Assembly: GCA_039105265.1 (NCBI GenBank)
Contig: JAPFFF010000018.1
Span: forward strand, 2,232,001-2,296,000
Length of the DNA: 64,000 nt
Reading direction: 5' to 3'
Source: Tritrichomonas musculus
Taxonomy: Eukaryota; Parabasalia; Tritrichomonadida; Tritrichomonadidae
Shown in pieces: positions 48,643 through 57,982 of this stretch. Made by a program: the position numbers and the translations under genes. The notes beneath the pieces are model-generated. The model was given only the letters and a program-made list of their open reading frames with translations, was not told where the DNA came from and searched no databases. Numbering within the stretch: position 1 is the stretch's first letter; every line of letters starts with the position of its first letter.

Positions 48643-51600
48643 ATGAAGAATACAGATTTTAATAATTTTAAGCCAGAAGATGGAAATTATTTAAAACGAT
48701 GGGATTTATACGAACCTTTATTTGATAATTTTTATATATTGGGACCCGAGGTTTTCAATCCTTCTTGCGAACCTACTTGCCTATACCAATATCCGCTTAA
48801 ATTTAAAAAAAAAGCAGATAAAAAAGAAACTAATTTAAGCAATCAAGAAAAAGGCGAATCCGAAACCAGTTCTACTGAAGTCGAAGAAACAAATTCAAAA
48901 AATAATACAGAAATAATATTAGAAACAGATGGCAACCAATTAACACAATTTCTATTTCCCGATGGTATTCATTTTATTGAAAACGATCAAAGTATTCAAA
49001 GTTCAGATTGGTCGATAGCAGAAACATTTACCAAACGCCCTAAAGTTTATGATCATATAATATTTATCAAAAGTGATGGAAGTACTCCGCATTACTATTT
49101 CTGTCTTAGATTTAGATGTAGTCCATACTCGCGTCCTGCCGTATTTTGCTTAAAAGAAATTGAACAATTAACGAATTCTTTTCAAAATTTTGATAACGAT
49201 CAAAATTTTATGTCTGAAAAAGTGAAAAAATTTTATCTTGAAAAAATGAAAAAATATTTTATAAATGATTTTATTATTCATAATACTGCTCAAATTTGTC
49301 CATCTTGCTTATTTGCTTTTTGTTTCGAAACACAACATCCCTTTCATGACTTGTACTTCAAGCTCATTAAGGATATCGTATATGTGGAATCGTCAGAGCG
49401 ATCGATGGCGAGGAACCTGCACTCGCTCATACACGACAATGAACTCAACATACCGATAGCGAAGTTCCACTCATACAACCAGATAAATAGGCAGGATGAA
49501 GACGATTTCATAATGATCGATATAATTGACAGTGGCACTTTTTCTGGATCGAGCGGAATATTCGCAATTAAAGACTTAAGCAGCTCAAGTGAAACTTGCT
49601 TCAGCCCCAGAAATCCAAATAGTGGAAGAAAAAGTGAAAGTAACCGAAACAGCAGAAAAAACAGCGAAATTATTGAATTCAATCAAAACAGTGGAAGTAT
49701 TGAAAGTAATCAAAATAGTGGAAGTATTGAAAGTAATCAAAATAGTGGAAGTATTGAAAGTAATCAAAATAGTGGAAGTATTGAAAGTAATCAAAATAGT
49801 GGAAGTATTGAAAGTAATCAAAATAGTGGAAGTATTGAAAGTAATCAAAATAGTGGAAGTATTGAAAGTAATCAAAATAGTGGAAGTATTGAAAGTAATC
49901 AAAATAGTGGAAGTATTGAAAGTAATCAAAATAGTGGAAGTATTGAAAGTAATCAAAATAGTGGAAGTATTGAATTCAATCAAAATAGTGGAAGTATTGA
50001 AAGTAATCAAAATAGTGGAAGTATTGAAAGTAATCAAAATAGTGGAAGTATTGAAAGTAATCAAAATAGTGGAAGTATTGAAAGTAATCAAAATAGTGGA
50101 AGTATTGAAAGTAATCAAAATAGTGGAAGTATTGAAAGTAATCAAAATAGTGGAAGTATTGAAAGTAATCAAAATAGTGGAAGTATTGAAAGTAATCAAA
50201 ATAGTGGAAGTATTGAAAGTAATCAAAATAGTGGAAGTATTGAAAGTAATCAAAATAGTGGAAGTATTGAAAGTAATCAAAATAGTGGAAGTATTGAAAG
50301 TAATCAAAATAGTGGAAGTATTGAATTCAATCAAAATAGTGGAAGTATTGAAAGTAATCAAAATAGTGGAAGTATTGAAAGTAATCAAAATAGTGGAAGT
50401 ATTGAAAGTAATCAAAATAGTGGAAGTATTGAAAGTAATCAAAATAGTGGAAGTATTGAAAGTAATCAAAATAGTGGAAGTATTGAAAGTAATCAAAATA
50501 GTGGAAGTATTGAAAGTAATCAAAATAGTGGAAGTATTGAAAGTAATCAAAATAGTGGAAGTATTGAAAGTAATCAAAATAGTGGAAGTATTGAAAGTAA
50601 TCAAAATAGTGGAAGTATTGAAAGTAATCAAAATAGTGGAAGTATTGAAAGTAATCAAAATAGTGGAAGTATTGAATTCAATCAAAATAGTGGAAGTATT
50701 GAAAGTAATCAAAATAGTGGAAGTATTGAAAGTAATCAAAATAGTGGAAGTATTGAAAGTAATCAAAATAGTGGAAGTATTGAAAGTAATCAAAATAGTG
50801 GAAGTATTGAAAGTAATCAAAATAGTGGAAGTATTGAAAGTAATCAAAATAGTGGAAGTATTGAAAGTAATCAAAATAGTGGAAGTATTGAAAGTAATCA
50901 AAATAGTGGAAGTATTGAAAGTAATCAAAATAGTGGAAGTATTGAAAGTAATCAAAATAGTGGAAGTATTGAAAGTAATCAAAATAGTGGAAGTATTGAA
51001 AGTAATCAAAATAGTGGAAGTATTGAAAGTAATCAAAATAGTGGAAGTATTGAAAGTAATCAAAATAGTGGAAGTATTGAAAGTAATCAAAATAGTGGAA
51101 GTATTGAAAGTAATCAAAATGATATGGAATATGGAAACAGTCAAGCTCGAAGGAACAGTGAAAACTTGGAAATAAGCCAGAATAGCGGAATTAAGAGAAA
51201 CAGCGAAATTAATGGAAACGGCCAAGCTAGAAGTAACAGCGAGAATGACGGGATTAAGAGCAGCAATGGAGACAACGGAAGCACTGAAAATTGCAAGAAT
51301 TCAGAATTCAGCGCGAGTGAAGGACTGAACAGCGAGAACGACGAGTGCTGCGGACCCATTGAAAGCCGTAGGAGCAGCGAGTTCAGCGCGAGCAACTCAA
51401 GTTTCCACGAGAGCAGCAGCGGCACACCACGCGCCATCAATCACAACGGCAAAAGCAGCAGCAGCGGCTCTTTCACTCACACCGAGCGCTACCTTCAGAC
51501 AGTCGAGCAATCTCAAACGTCCTACAACGATGAAAACGATCTCAATTTTTCGTGGCCCGAGAATGCATTCAATGCGCGCGATAACCTCCTCCGCATTCTG

Positions 51601-52656
51601 TACGACGACATTGTTCTTCCTGCGATTGGTGAAGAGATAGCGTTGATGATAAACCGCTCAATTTTGACAAAGTTTGTTTGGAGGCGTCCTACGATTGAGC
51701 AGTACTGCACAAAGCTCAGCATATATGGAATCGAGCCGTTACTTGAATGGATAACCTTAACCGATTTTATTCACCTTCTATCGTTAATTTTCCTTGAATA
51801 TAACGTTATCGTTTCCGGTACTGAAGTTGAGCCCATTGTTCGCGTTGTGTCTTCATTGCCTCATATCATCTTCCCTTTCGCGTGGATGATGACAATTATG
51901 ACGATCGTTCCCGAGTCAATTTTGGACATTCTTGATTCGCCTGTCACTTTTCTAGCAGGCGTTTTTAAAAAAGAAAAAAGTGTAAATAAAATTGTTCAAA
52001 TTACGGATGTAAATAATATAGTGATAATTGATATGGATGATCATATTATTACTTGGCCAAAAAATCCTCATCCAAATATAGCTTGCTTTGATATTTATTT
52101 TAATTCCCTGAAAAAGTTTTGTTCTCAAAACAAAAATAACATCAAATGCTCTGAAAAAGTTTCAAAAAATAGTAACGTGATTTTTATTCATGATAATAGT
52201 TTAACAAAAAATCAAAGAGGTTTGAAAATTAAAAAACTCTCTTTAAACTTAAATAAGAAAAAGAATCCTTGGTATTTCGACCTATCTAAGGTGGTTGATA
52301 TTGTTAATTGTGTATTAAAAAATAATCATGACGTTTTCGTATCTAAAATTCAACCAGCAATCGTTACTCGCGTTTTAAGAGATAAAATTGATCAACATGG
52401 AAGCGGGGCTGTAGGATCAATGATGGTCGACGAACTCTATTTATCTCAATTTCATGATAAAAAAAATGACTGGCCTTTTGTCGAGCTTTTTATGAATAGC
52501 CAAATGTTTATTTCGTATCGTGAACTCTCTTGCAGATTAAAGTCGGATGATATTGTTGACAATATGAGTGTTAATCCTAAGACTTTATATGCTTCTTCAC
52601 AGCTCAAAAAAGATAATGCATCGATCATGTCAGGTTTCGATATAAATAAAATTTAA
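48643..52656 (+). CDS. DENN-domain protein with a long nonapeptide-repeat insert
   Basis: A 1337-residue protein, ATG at 48643. The N-terminal 290 or so residues fit the upstream (u)DENN part: YILGPEVF, LFPDGIHF, PHYYFCLRFR, then LYFKLIKDIVYVESS. Residues about 344-826 are the SGSIESNQN repeat array. After an Asn/Ser-rich linker, residues about 980-1140 fit the core DENN: HIIFPFAWMMTIMTIVPESILDILDSPVTF (in two halves, FPFAW and SILDILDSP being the family hallmarks), then NNIVIIDMDDH. The end (WPFVELFMNSQMFISYREL) fits dDENN. DENN proteins are usually Rab nucleotide-exchange factors in membrane traffic. The repeat insert sits in a loop between u- and c-DENN, where family members vary in length. 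The Rab partner is unknown. GC-rich patches inside the gene are unusual for this genome. Confidence 0.78.
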   Translation: MKNTDFNNFKPEDGNYLKRWDLYEPLFDNFYILGPEVFNPSCEPTCLYQYPLKFKKKADKKETNLSNQEKGESETSSTEVEETNSKNNTEIILETDGNQLTQFLFPDGIHFIENDQSIQSSDWSIAETFTKRPKVYDHIIFIKSDGSTPHYYFCLRFRCSPYSRPAVFCLKEIEQLTNSFQNFDNDQNFMSEKVKKFYLEKMKKYFINDFIIHNTAQICPSCLFAFCFETQHPFHDLYFKLIKDIVYVESSERSMARNLHSLIHDNELNIPIAKFHSYNQINRQDEDDFIMIDIIDSGTFSGSSGIFAIKDLSSSSETCFSPRNPNSGRKSESNRNSRKNSEIIEFNQNSGSIESNQNSGSIESNQNSGSIESNQNSGSIESNQNSGSIESNQNSGSIESNQNSGSIESNQNSGSIESNQNSGSIESNQNSGSIESNQNSGSIEFNQNSGSIESNQNSGSIESNQNSGSIESNQNSGSIESNQNSGSIESNQNSGSIESNQNSGSIESNQNSGSIESNQNSGSIESNQNSGSIESNQNSGSIESNQNSGSIESNQNSGSIEFNQNSGSIESNQNSGSIESNQNSGSIESNQNSGSIESNQNSGSIESNQNSGSIESNQNSGSIESNQNSGSIESNQNSGSIESNQNSGSIESNQNSGSIESNQNSGSIESNQNSGSIEFNQNSGSIESNQNSGSIESNQNSGSIESNQNSGSIESNQNSGSIESNQNSGSIESNQNSGSIESNQNSGSIESNQNSGSIESNQNSGSIESNQNSGSIESNQNSGSIESNQNSGSIESNQNSGSIESNQNSGSIESNQNSGSIESNQNDMEYGNSQARRNSENLEISQNSGIKRNSEINGNGQARSNSENDGIKSSNGDNGSTENCKNSEFSASEGLNSENDECCGPIESRRSSEFSASNSSFHESSSGTPRAINHNGKSSSSGSFTHTERYLQTVEQSQTSYNDENDLNFSWPENAFNARDNLLRILYDDIVLPAIGEEIALMINRSILTKFVWRRPTIEQYCTKLSIYGIEPLLEWITLTDFIHLLSLIFLEYNVIVSGTEVEPIVRVVSSLPHIIFPFAWMMTIMTIVPESILDILDSPVTFLAGVFKKEKSVNKIVQITDVNNIVIIDMDDHIITWPKNPHPNIACFDIYFNSLKKFCSQNKNNIKCSEKVSKNSNVIFIHDNSLTKNQRGLKIKKLSLNLNKKKNPWYFDLSKVVDIVNCVLKNNHDVFVSKIQPAIVTRVLRDKIDQHGSGAVGSMMVDELYLSQFHDKKNDWPFVELFMNSQMFISYRELSCRLKSDDIVDNMSVNPKTLYASSQLKKDNASIMSGFDINKI
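49672..51120 (+). repeat. 27 bp in-frame minisatellite, about 53.7 copies, with higher-order structure
   Basis: The unit encodes SIESNQNSG. Copies are almost free of silent changes. A variant unit with GAATTC (SIEFNQN) occurs at 49675, 49972, 50323 and 50674: that is 11, 13 and 13 units apart, so a 351 bp higher-order block is repeated at least twice. The pattern indicates recent expansion by unequal exchange or conversion. Two other frames stay open by chance because 27 is divisible by three. Confidence 0.97.
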
Positions 52657-53531
52657 AATTGATTTTCTTTTAGAAAATCATATGAGTTAGTGAAAAATCG
52701 CATGATCATTCTCATATTCATATTGAATGATTTTTTTTTTCTGAATTCCATAATTGCTTCATAACCATGAGTAATTACTTTTTTTTCAAACTTCTTACAG
52801 AAAAGATAAATAAATTTAAATAAATATATTATATAAAAGATTAATAAATTTTTTTTTTGTTTAAACCTCTTTTAAACTACTTTTATTAGAAATTGCTTTT
52901 GCTAATATTTATGCATCAATTTTTTTATTTACATAAATATTCTCAAAATATTATTCTCCATTTTTCTCCTATTTTTTCTTTCAATTAGTTCTCTCAAAAA
53001 GCTGAGAATATTATTTTGAGAGAACTAATTGAAAGAAAAAAATAGGAGAAAAATGGAGAATAATATTTTGAGAGCACAATCTCTCTTGCAAAATATGGAA
53101 CAACATATCAAAAAGTCCGAATAAAAAATTCAAAGGCAATTGAATTTTTTGAATATATTTCAATTCTAATATATAGTTAAATTACAGCTTTATACATTAT
53201 AGAATGAATTCATATACTATTTTTTTCATGGATTTTGATCGGAATTCTAATATTCAAAATTATTGAAAAAACAATTACAAAAAGTTAATATCATATTTGA
53301 ATTTTTAAATATAATTCAAAATTTTGAAAAAATCGATTGAAATCAAAATATAGCTTTTTTCCCTTAGTTTTCCTGTGCAAAATAAAGAAATATCAAATAT
53401 TATTTTGAAATAATATAGATACAAGAACTTAAAATATAAATATCAAAGAATTAAATATTAATTAATCATATTAGACAATTATTTCGTATTTGATTAATTT
53501 TTTGGTAGAAACGACCGTTTAATCAATTATA
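52657..53531. other. Intergenic region holding a large hairpin
   Basis: AT-rich. Apart from the inverted repeat at 52939-53074, no ORF or element ends were recognised. Confidence 0.5.
52939..53074. repeat. Near-perfect inverted repeat with 60 bp arms
   Basis: The left arm (52939-52999, containing CTCCATTTTTCTCCTATTTT) and the right arm (53014-53074) are reverse complements over about 60 bases with one base gained and one mismatch. The spacer is about 14 bases. If transcribed it would make a long double-stranded hairpin. No target duplication was recognised. Confidence 0.9.
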
Positions 53532-54863
53532 ATGACTGAATCTGTGCTATATTTAAGAGTTTCAAAGATAAATGGAGCTACTCCTAAGGCTCCAAATGGT
53601 GTTAGGGCTTTACGAGCTTTTATTAGGCCAGGTGATCGACACTATACAAAACACAATTGTTACGGTTCTCAAACTCTTGATTGCTCCAAGATTTTTAAAA
53701 TATTTTTTAAAGCTATCGGAAAGCAATCAATTATTATCAAATTACTCGATCTTGAACCAAAAGTTATTGAAATCGCAAGTTTATCAATCCCATTATCTTG
53801 GATTCCACGGGAATATTATATTGCAGAAACATTCCCTTTACGACCTTTAATCCCAGGTATCGCATCACCTATTGCTTTTGTTGAGATTCAACTTTCAAGT
53901 AATGAAAATATCTCACCTTTTACCCTTCCTCCAGCTGACCTAATTCATATACCTGCATGGAGACCATATCCAAAAGTTGAGCTACCAGTAAAACCTGTTG
54001 CGACTTCAAATAATTCCACAAACCAGTCAAATCAAAATAATCTTATTAATTTCAATTCAAATGCTAACCAAAACCAACCTAATAGTTTTGCAAATAAATT
54101 AGTACCTGAACAGCAAGGTTCAATTAATATTAAATTAAAACGAAAAAGATCTTCATCTTTTTGTGTTGAAAATTTAAATAAGCTTGAAGAGTTGATCAGT
54201 GACAATTCTTCATCGGAATCTGAAAATGAATATTCCGAAGAATCAACAAGTGTTGAACCAGCTGCTGAATACAAATTATATATGGCTTTTACACCACCAG
54301 TAATGAAAAATGGAATGGAACCAGCAAAGCTTGAACCTAAAACATATTCTGATGCTGAATTAAGTGAAATTCTCAATAAGCACGCATATACGGGAGCTAT
54401 TCTTAATGGGCAATACATTAACCCTCCCAGATGCTTCACTAAAAATACACCACTTTGCGATAAAGTTAAGAATGAAAAAAACAAAGGGAAATCAATTAAC
54501 AATACACAAGATGATAGCAAAAATTCCACAAATAACGATGATGATAATAGCGAACGTCGTCATCGCCACCGTCATCGTCATTATCATTACCATCATAAAA
54601 CAGGTGACCCCAATAATGATCACAGAACTCGAAGCAATACAAAAACACCAAACTCAAATCAAATCAAACCATCTTATTTTTCACCAAATAAAGACACCGC
54701 AAAGATTGACCAACGATCAAATTCAATTCAAATGGGAGGTAGAGGTTTCTTCCAAAGAAGTATGAACCAGAAGTTGGTTGATCTGAGAAATGCAATTCGT
54801 CCAACACCACCACCAGATTACCAAGAACTGCAAAATGACATTTTATTCAAAGATGATATGTAA
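53532..54863 (+). CDS. C2-like N-terminus, low-complexity and His-rich protein
   Basis: A 443-residue protein, ATG at 53532. The first 130 or so residues are beta-rich (SVLYLRVSKINGATP, IIIKLLDLEPKVIEIASLSIPL, PIAFVEIQLSS) and recall a C2 or C2-like fold without a clear Ca-binding Asp set. From about 150 it is low complexity (Asn/Gln/Ser). RRHRHRHRHYHYHHK near residue 340 is a striking His/Arg run that could bind metal. Similar C2-like plus disordered proteins are common in trichomonads, but I cannot name the family. The frame is intact. Confidence 0.5.
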   Translation: MTESVLYLRVSKINGATPKAPNGVRALRAFIRPGDRHYTKHNCYGSQTLDCSKIFKIFFKAIGKQSIIIKLLDLEPKVIEIASLSIPLSWIPREYYIAETFPLRPLIPGIASPIAFVEIQLSSNENISPFTLPPADLIHIPAWRPYPKVELPVKPVATSNNSTNQSNQNNLINFNSNANQNQPNSFANKLVPEQQGSINIKLKRKRSSSFCVENLNKLEELISDNSSSESENEYSEESTSVEPAAEYKLYMAFTPPVMKNGMEPAKLEPKTYSDAELSEILNKHAYTGAILNGQYINPPRCFTKNTPLCDKVKNEKNKGKSINNTQDDSKNSTNNDDDNSERRHRHRHRHYHYHHKTGDPNNDHRTRSNTKTPNSNQIKPSYFSPNKDTAKIDQRSNSIQMGGRGFFQRSMNQKLVDLRNAIRPTPPPDYQELQNDILFKDDM

Positions 54864-55274
54864 TTGTAAGCGATTTATATGATGTTAGAAATAAAAAATT
54901 TTTTTGGCAATTAATTAATTTTTTTTTTTACTTGAAATTGATTCTAGATTATTAATATATTATTCATAATGTACACTTGCAATTGTTCATTATAAACTAG
55001 TTTTTTTTTTTTTTTTTTTTTTTAATTCATTAAATGATAACGTTCTTTCATGATATGTTATTGTATCCACAATTTATATAATTTTTGATTGATAGATGAT
55101 GAACCTTATCATTTAAAAACAAATCAAAAAATTCATCGATAAACTAATTTCAAATCATTTAAATTTAACCTTTTCAACCAAAATAAAAAAATTCACATAA
55201 ACACCAACACTTCCATATAAAAAAACATTATTTTACTATTTCACACATTCATATTTTTTTTTTTTTTTTAGTTT
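54864..55274. other. Intergenic region between converging genes
   Basis: AT-rich with poly-T runs near 55003-55023 and 55256-55269. No gene seen. Confidence 0.5.
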
Positions 55275-57647
55275 TTAAGAGAGTAGAATATCAATAACCG
55301 CACCAATTTTCATTAGATATTCATCATCATCCTCATTTTCCAGACAGTAGTTTAATGTCATTTCTAGTGCCGAATTTTTCTGATAAAACATATTCATCAA
55401 GTCCGGAAACTGTCTGCAGCTGAAGAACAAGGCATCAACAACGGAATCAATGTAATAAATATCCATTTTCGGACAATTAATGACAAGTTTCATTATATGC
55501 ATAATTGAATTACATACAACCAGCTTGACATCTTTATGAATTTCATCATTCATTAAAATTCCATTGAAAAACCTCAAATAAGCGAAATTTGAATCAAAGT
55601 CCTCCCAATCATCAAGTTGTAATGAAAGAGAAGCTATCATTGGCAAAACTGTATTCATAATTGAGTCAAAAAGTGGGTGTATCTCTTTATTAATTGTGTC
55701 AAAAACTTCAATCACCATCCTTTTATTTGAGGCAGAAAAGTCGTCATTACGAAGAACGTTTATTAAGGATTCTAAAAGAGATGCTACTAATGGAATAAAA
55801 TCGGTTAGATTAACTGATTTTATTATAATTTTCAAGGCAGTACATCCTAATTCAAAATTTTCAGTATTCAAAACATTATTAATTAAATCTAATGTTGATG
55901 GTAAAAAAGGTGAAAATTTGACTTGACATGATCTCGCCATAGATGATATCGGAAGAACAAATTGAAATGGATATTTGGAGGCACCAGTTGTTAATATTCG
56001 CCATATTTGATCAAATTTGTCATCAATTTGATCTTTAAGCTTGTAGATTAGTTCCGTTAAAAGTTTGATTAATTTGTACAAATGAAATTCAGAAAATATT
56101 GAGGAATTTTCAAGAGGCTGAAGAAGAAGATCTAGCAGCTTCTGCAATTTTGGTATATCTGAATACTTAACGTATTTTGAAAGTGATTTAAAAGCAATCT
56201 CTGAACGTTCTAACTCAAGGGATGATGATAAACTAATTAATGCAATCATAGAATCCTCAAAAAAAGGAAAATTATTAATTGAGAAAAAAGTTCCAACAAC
56301 AGATGCTGCATCATCTGCAACATATTCATCATTTGCAATTTTGAAAATGACATTTTTCATTAATTCAATTGATTGATCTTTTTCACAACCATATATATCA
56401 CAAAATAATTCGGCGCAATAAACCCCATTTTTCCGTACTCGAGGAACTGGGTCATTTAATCCATTCATAATTAAAATGAAATAATTATTAATATCATCAT
56501 CATTGAATTTTTCATTTAAATATTGAATAAGAAAGAAAACACATGATAATGTTGTTTCCCTTTCTCCAAATGATTCTGATTTGTGAAATTGAGTTATAAA
56601 CGATTGCAGCATTGGCTTAACTTGGTCGATGCACAGTTCGCAGATATTATTTAATACTTGATTAGCTTGAATAGATGATTCATTTACGTCAGAATTACTT
56701 ATTTCAAATTGTGATGATGAAGCAATTTTAAGTATTATGGGAAATAAATCTAATAAAGAATTTTGGATGATGCAAAAATGTTGAATATCATTTTCATAAT
56801 CATTTTCAATTTTAGAAATATTTTTCCAAATTGATAAATATGAATTCATAGTATCTTCATCATTTATTAAATTATCTGATATTATTAAATTAATAAATTC
56901 TTTAGAGGTTAATATTGGCACAAATTTATCTAGAAAAGGATAATAGTGCGTTACTAATAAAGATAAACATTCAAATGCATTTGCTTTTGTTTGTATAGAT
57001 TGACAATAGTTAAGTATTAATGGAAAAAGTTTAGTTATTTCATTTGAAATTATTTCCCCCATCATAGGTATTAATATAGAGATAATTTCTAAGCAATAAC
57101 AATCAATTTCTGGCGACTGAATTTGAAAAAATACAGACAATGAGCTAAGAATCGATAATATAAAATTTGATTCAACTTTACAGTAATAACAATAATCTGA
57201 AATAATAATATTTAAAGGATGAATAATTAAAGGGGAAATTGGGTTTGTAAACAAATGATGAAAAAATTGAAGTGTTTGAAATTCATTTCCAGATGTTTGA
57301 TCATTGAGCATGATATTTGAAAAAACTGTTGCCGCACTTGATCGAAGAGAACAGTCTTCTGAAGAAAAAAAAGATGATGAAATTACTAATAAATTCTTTA
57401 TAATTTCAGGATCAAATTCATTAAATATGTTTGATGATGAAAATGGAATTGTTTGATAAGTTAGAATTAATGCTAAATTGTCTAAATAAGTTGATGAATG
57501 ATCGTTATTTTGTAAAAAAAGAAACAGAGCTTGCAAAAAGGAGTTCTTATTTTCATATCGCATTTTTAGAATTGTTTGCTCAGCTTGTGATCTGATTTCA
57601 TGTTGAGGTGAGTTGCATTGAATTAGAAGAGCTTGAATAATCTCCAT
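55275..57647 (-). CDS. Importin-beta-like HEAT-repeat protein
   Basis: 790 residues from the ATG at 57647; the reading can be extended upstream only through non-ATG codons. The start EIIQALLIQCNSPQHEIRSQAEQTI is the importin-beta N-terminal (IBN_N) form. Helical HEAT-type repeats fill the rest, including NGLNDPVPRVRKNGVYCAELFCD and DEYVADDAASVVGTFF, similar in order to importin-4/5 type karyopherins. Known role: carrying cargo through nuclear pores under Ran-GTP control. It is shorter than typical importin-4/5 (about 1080-1110), so C-terminal repeats may be missing. Which cargo it carries is unknown. Confidence 0.7.
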   Translation of the reverse strand: MEIIQALLIQCNSPQHEIRSQAEQTILKMRYENKNSFLQALFLFLQNNDHSSTYLDNLALILTYQTIPFSSSNIFNEFDPEIIKNLLVISSSFFSSEDCSLRSSAATVFSNIMLNDQTSGNEFQTLQFFHHLFTNPISPLIIHPLNIIISDYCYYCKVESNFILSILSSLSVFFQIQSPEIDCYCLEIISILIPMMGEIISNEITKLFPLILNYCQSIQTKANAFECLSLLVTHYYPFLDKFVPILTSKEFINLIISDNLINDEDTMNSYLSIWKNISKIENDYENDIQHFCIIQNSLLDLFPIILKIASSSQFEISNSDVNESSIQANQVLNNICELCIDQVKPMLQSFITQFHKSESFGERETTLSCVFFLIQYLNEKFNDDDINNYFILIMNGLNDPVPRVRKNGVYCAELFCDIYGCEKDQSIELMKNVIFKIANDEYVADDAASVVGTFFSINNFPFFEDSMIALISLSSSLELERSEIAFKSLSKYVKYSDIPKLQKLLDLLLQPLENSSIFSEFHLYKLIKLLTELIYKLKDQIDDKFDQIWRILTTGASKYPFQFVLPISSMARSCQVKFSPFLPSTLDLINNVLNTENFELGCTALKIIIKSVNLTDFIPLVASLLESLINVLRNDDFSASNKRMVIEVFDTINKEIHPLFDSIMNTVLPMIASLSLQLDDWEDFDSNFAYLRFFNGILMNDEIHKDVKLVVCNSIMHIMKLVINCPKMDIYYIDSVVDALFFSCRQFPDLMNMFYQKNSALEMTLNYCLENEDDDEYLMKIGAVIDILLS

Positions 57648-57982
57648 TTCAAACTTTTTCAAAGGACTGATTTGATATTTGCTCCTACTTTTTTATTCAT
57701 CATACCAAAGTTATATTTAAAAAAGTATGCAATTTCGTTAGTTTCGATTCATCTCAAGAATATAAAAGCTTGATTTCAACAATTATAACTAAAATGTTGG
57801 AATTCCAAAAAATAATTGAAAATAAAAATTGTTCTTCTTAAATTTTTTTTATATTAACATAAGATTCTATAAAATAGATTAACTAAAAAAAAAGAACATT
57901 GCTTAAGAAGGGTTATTTAATTACATAAAAATCTATTAATTCGGTAACAATATAAATATTATTACTATAAGACTCATAAATT
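57648..57982. other. Intergenic region between importin-like and CDC50 genes
   Basis: 335 AT-rich bases, nothing recognised. Confidence 0.5.

Noticed and set aside
49672-51120. CRISPR-like array
   Set aside because: Units are contiguous without spacers, are in frame with a eukaryotic gene and encode protein.
49585-51225. Long open frames of about 530-546 codons in other frames and on the minus strand over the DENN array
   Set aside because: They exist only because the 27 bp unit is divisible by three and lacks stops in those frames; they do not extend into unique sequence.
57648-57662. Five-codon N-terminal extension of the importin-like protein
   Set aside because: It begins with TTG; the ATG at 57647 starts the recognisable IBN_N-like sequence.
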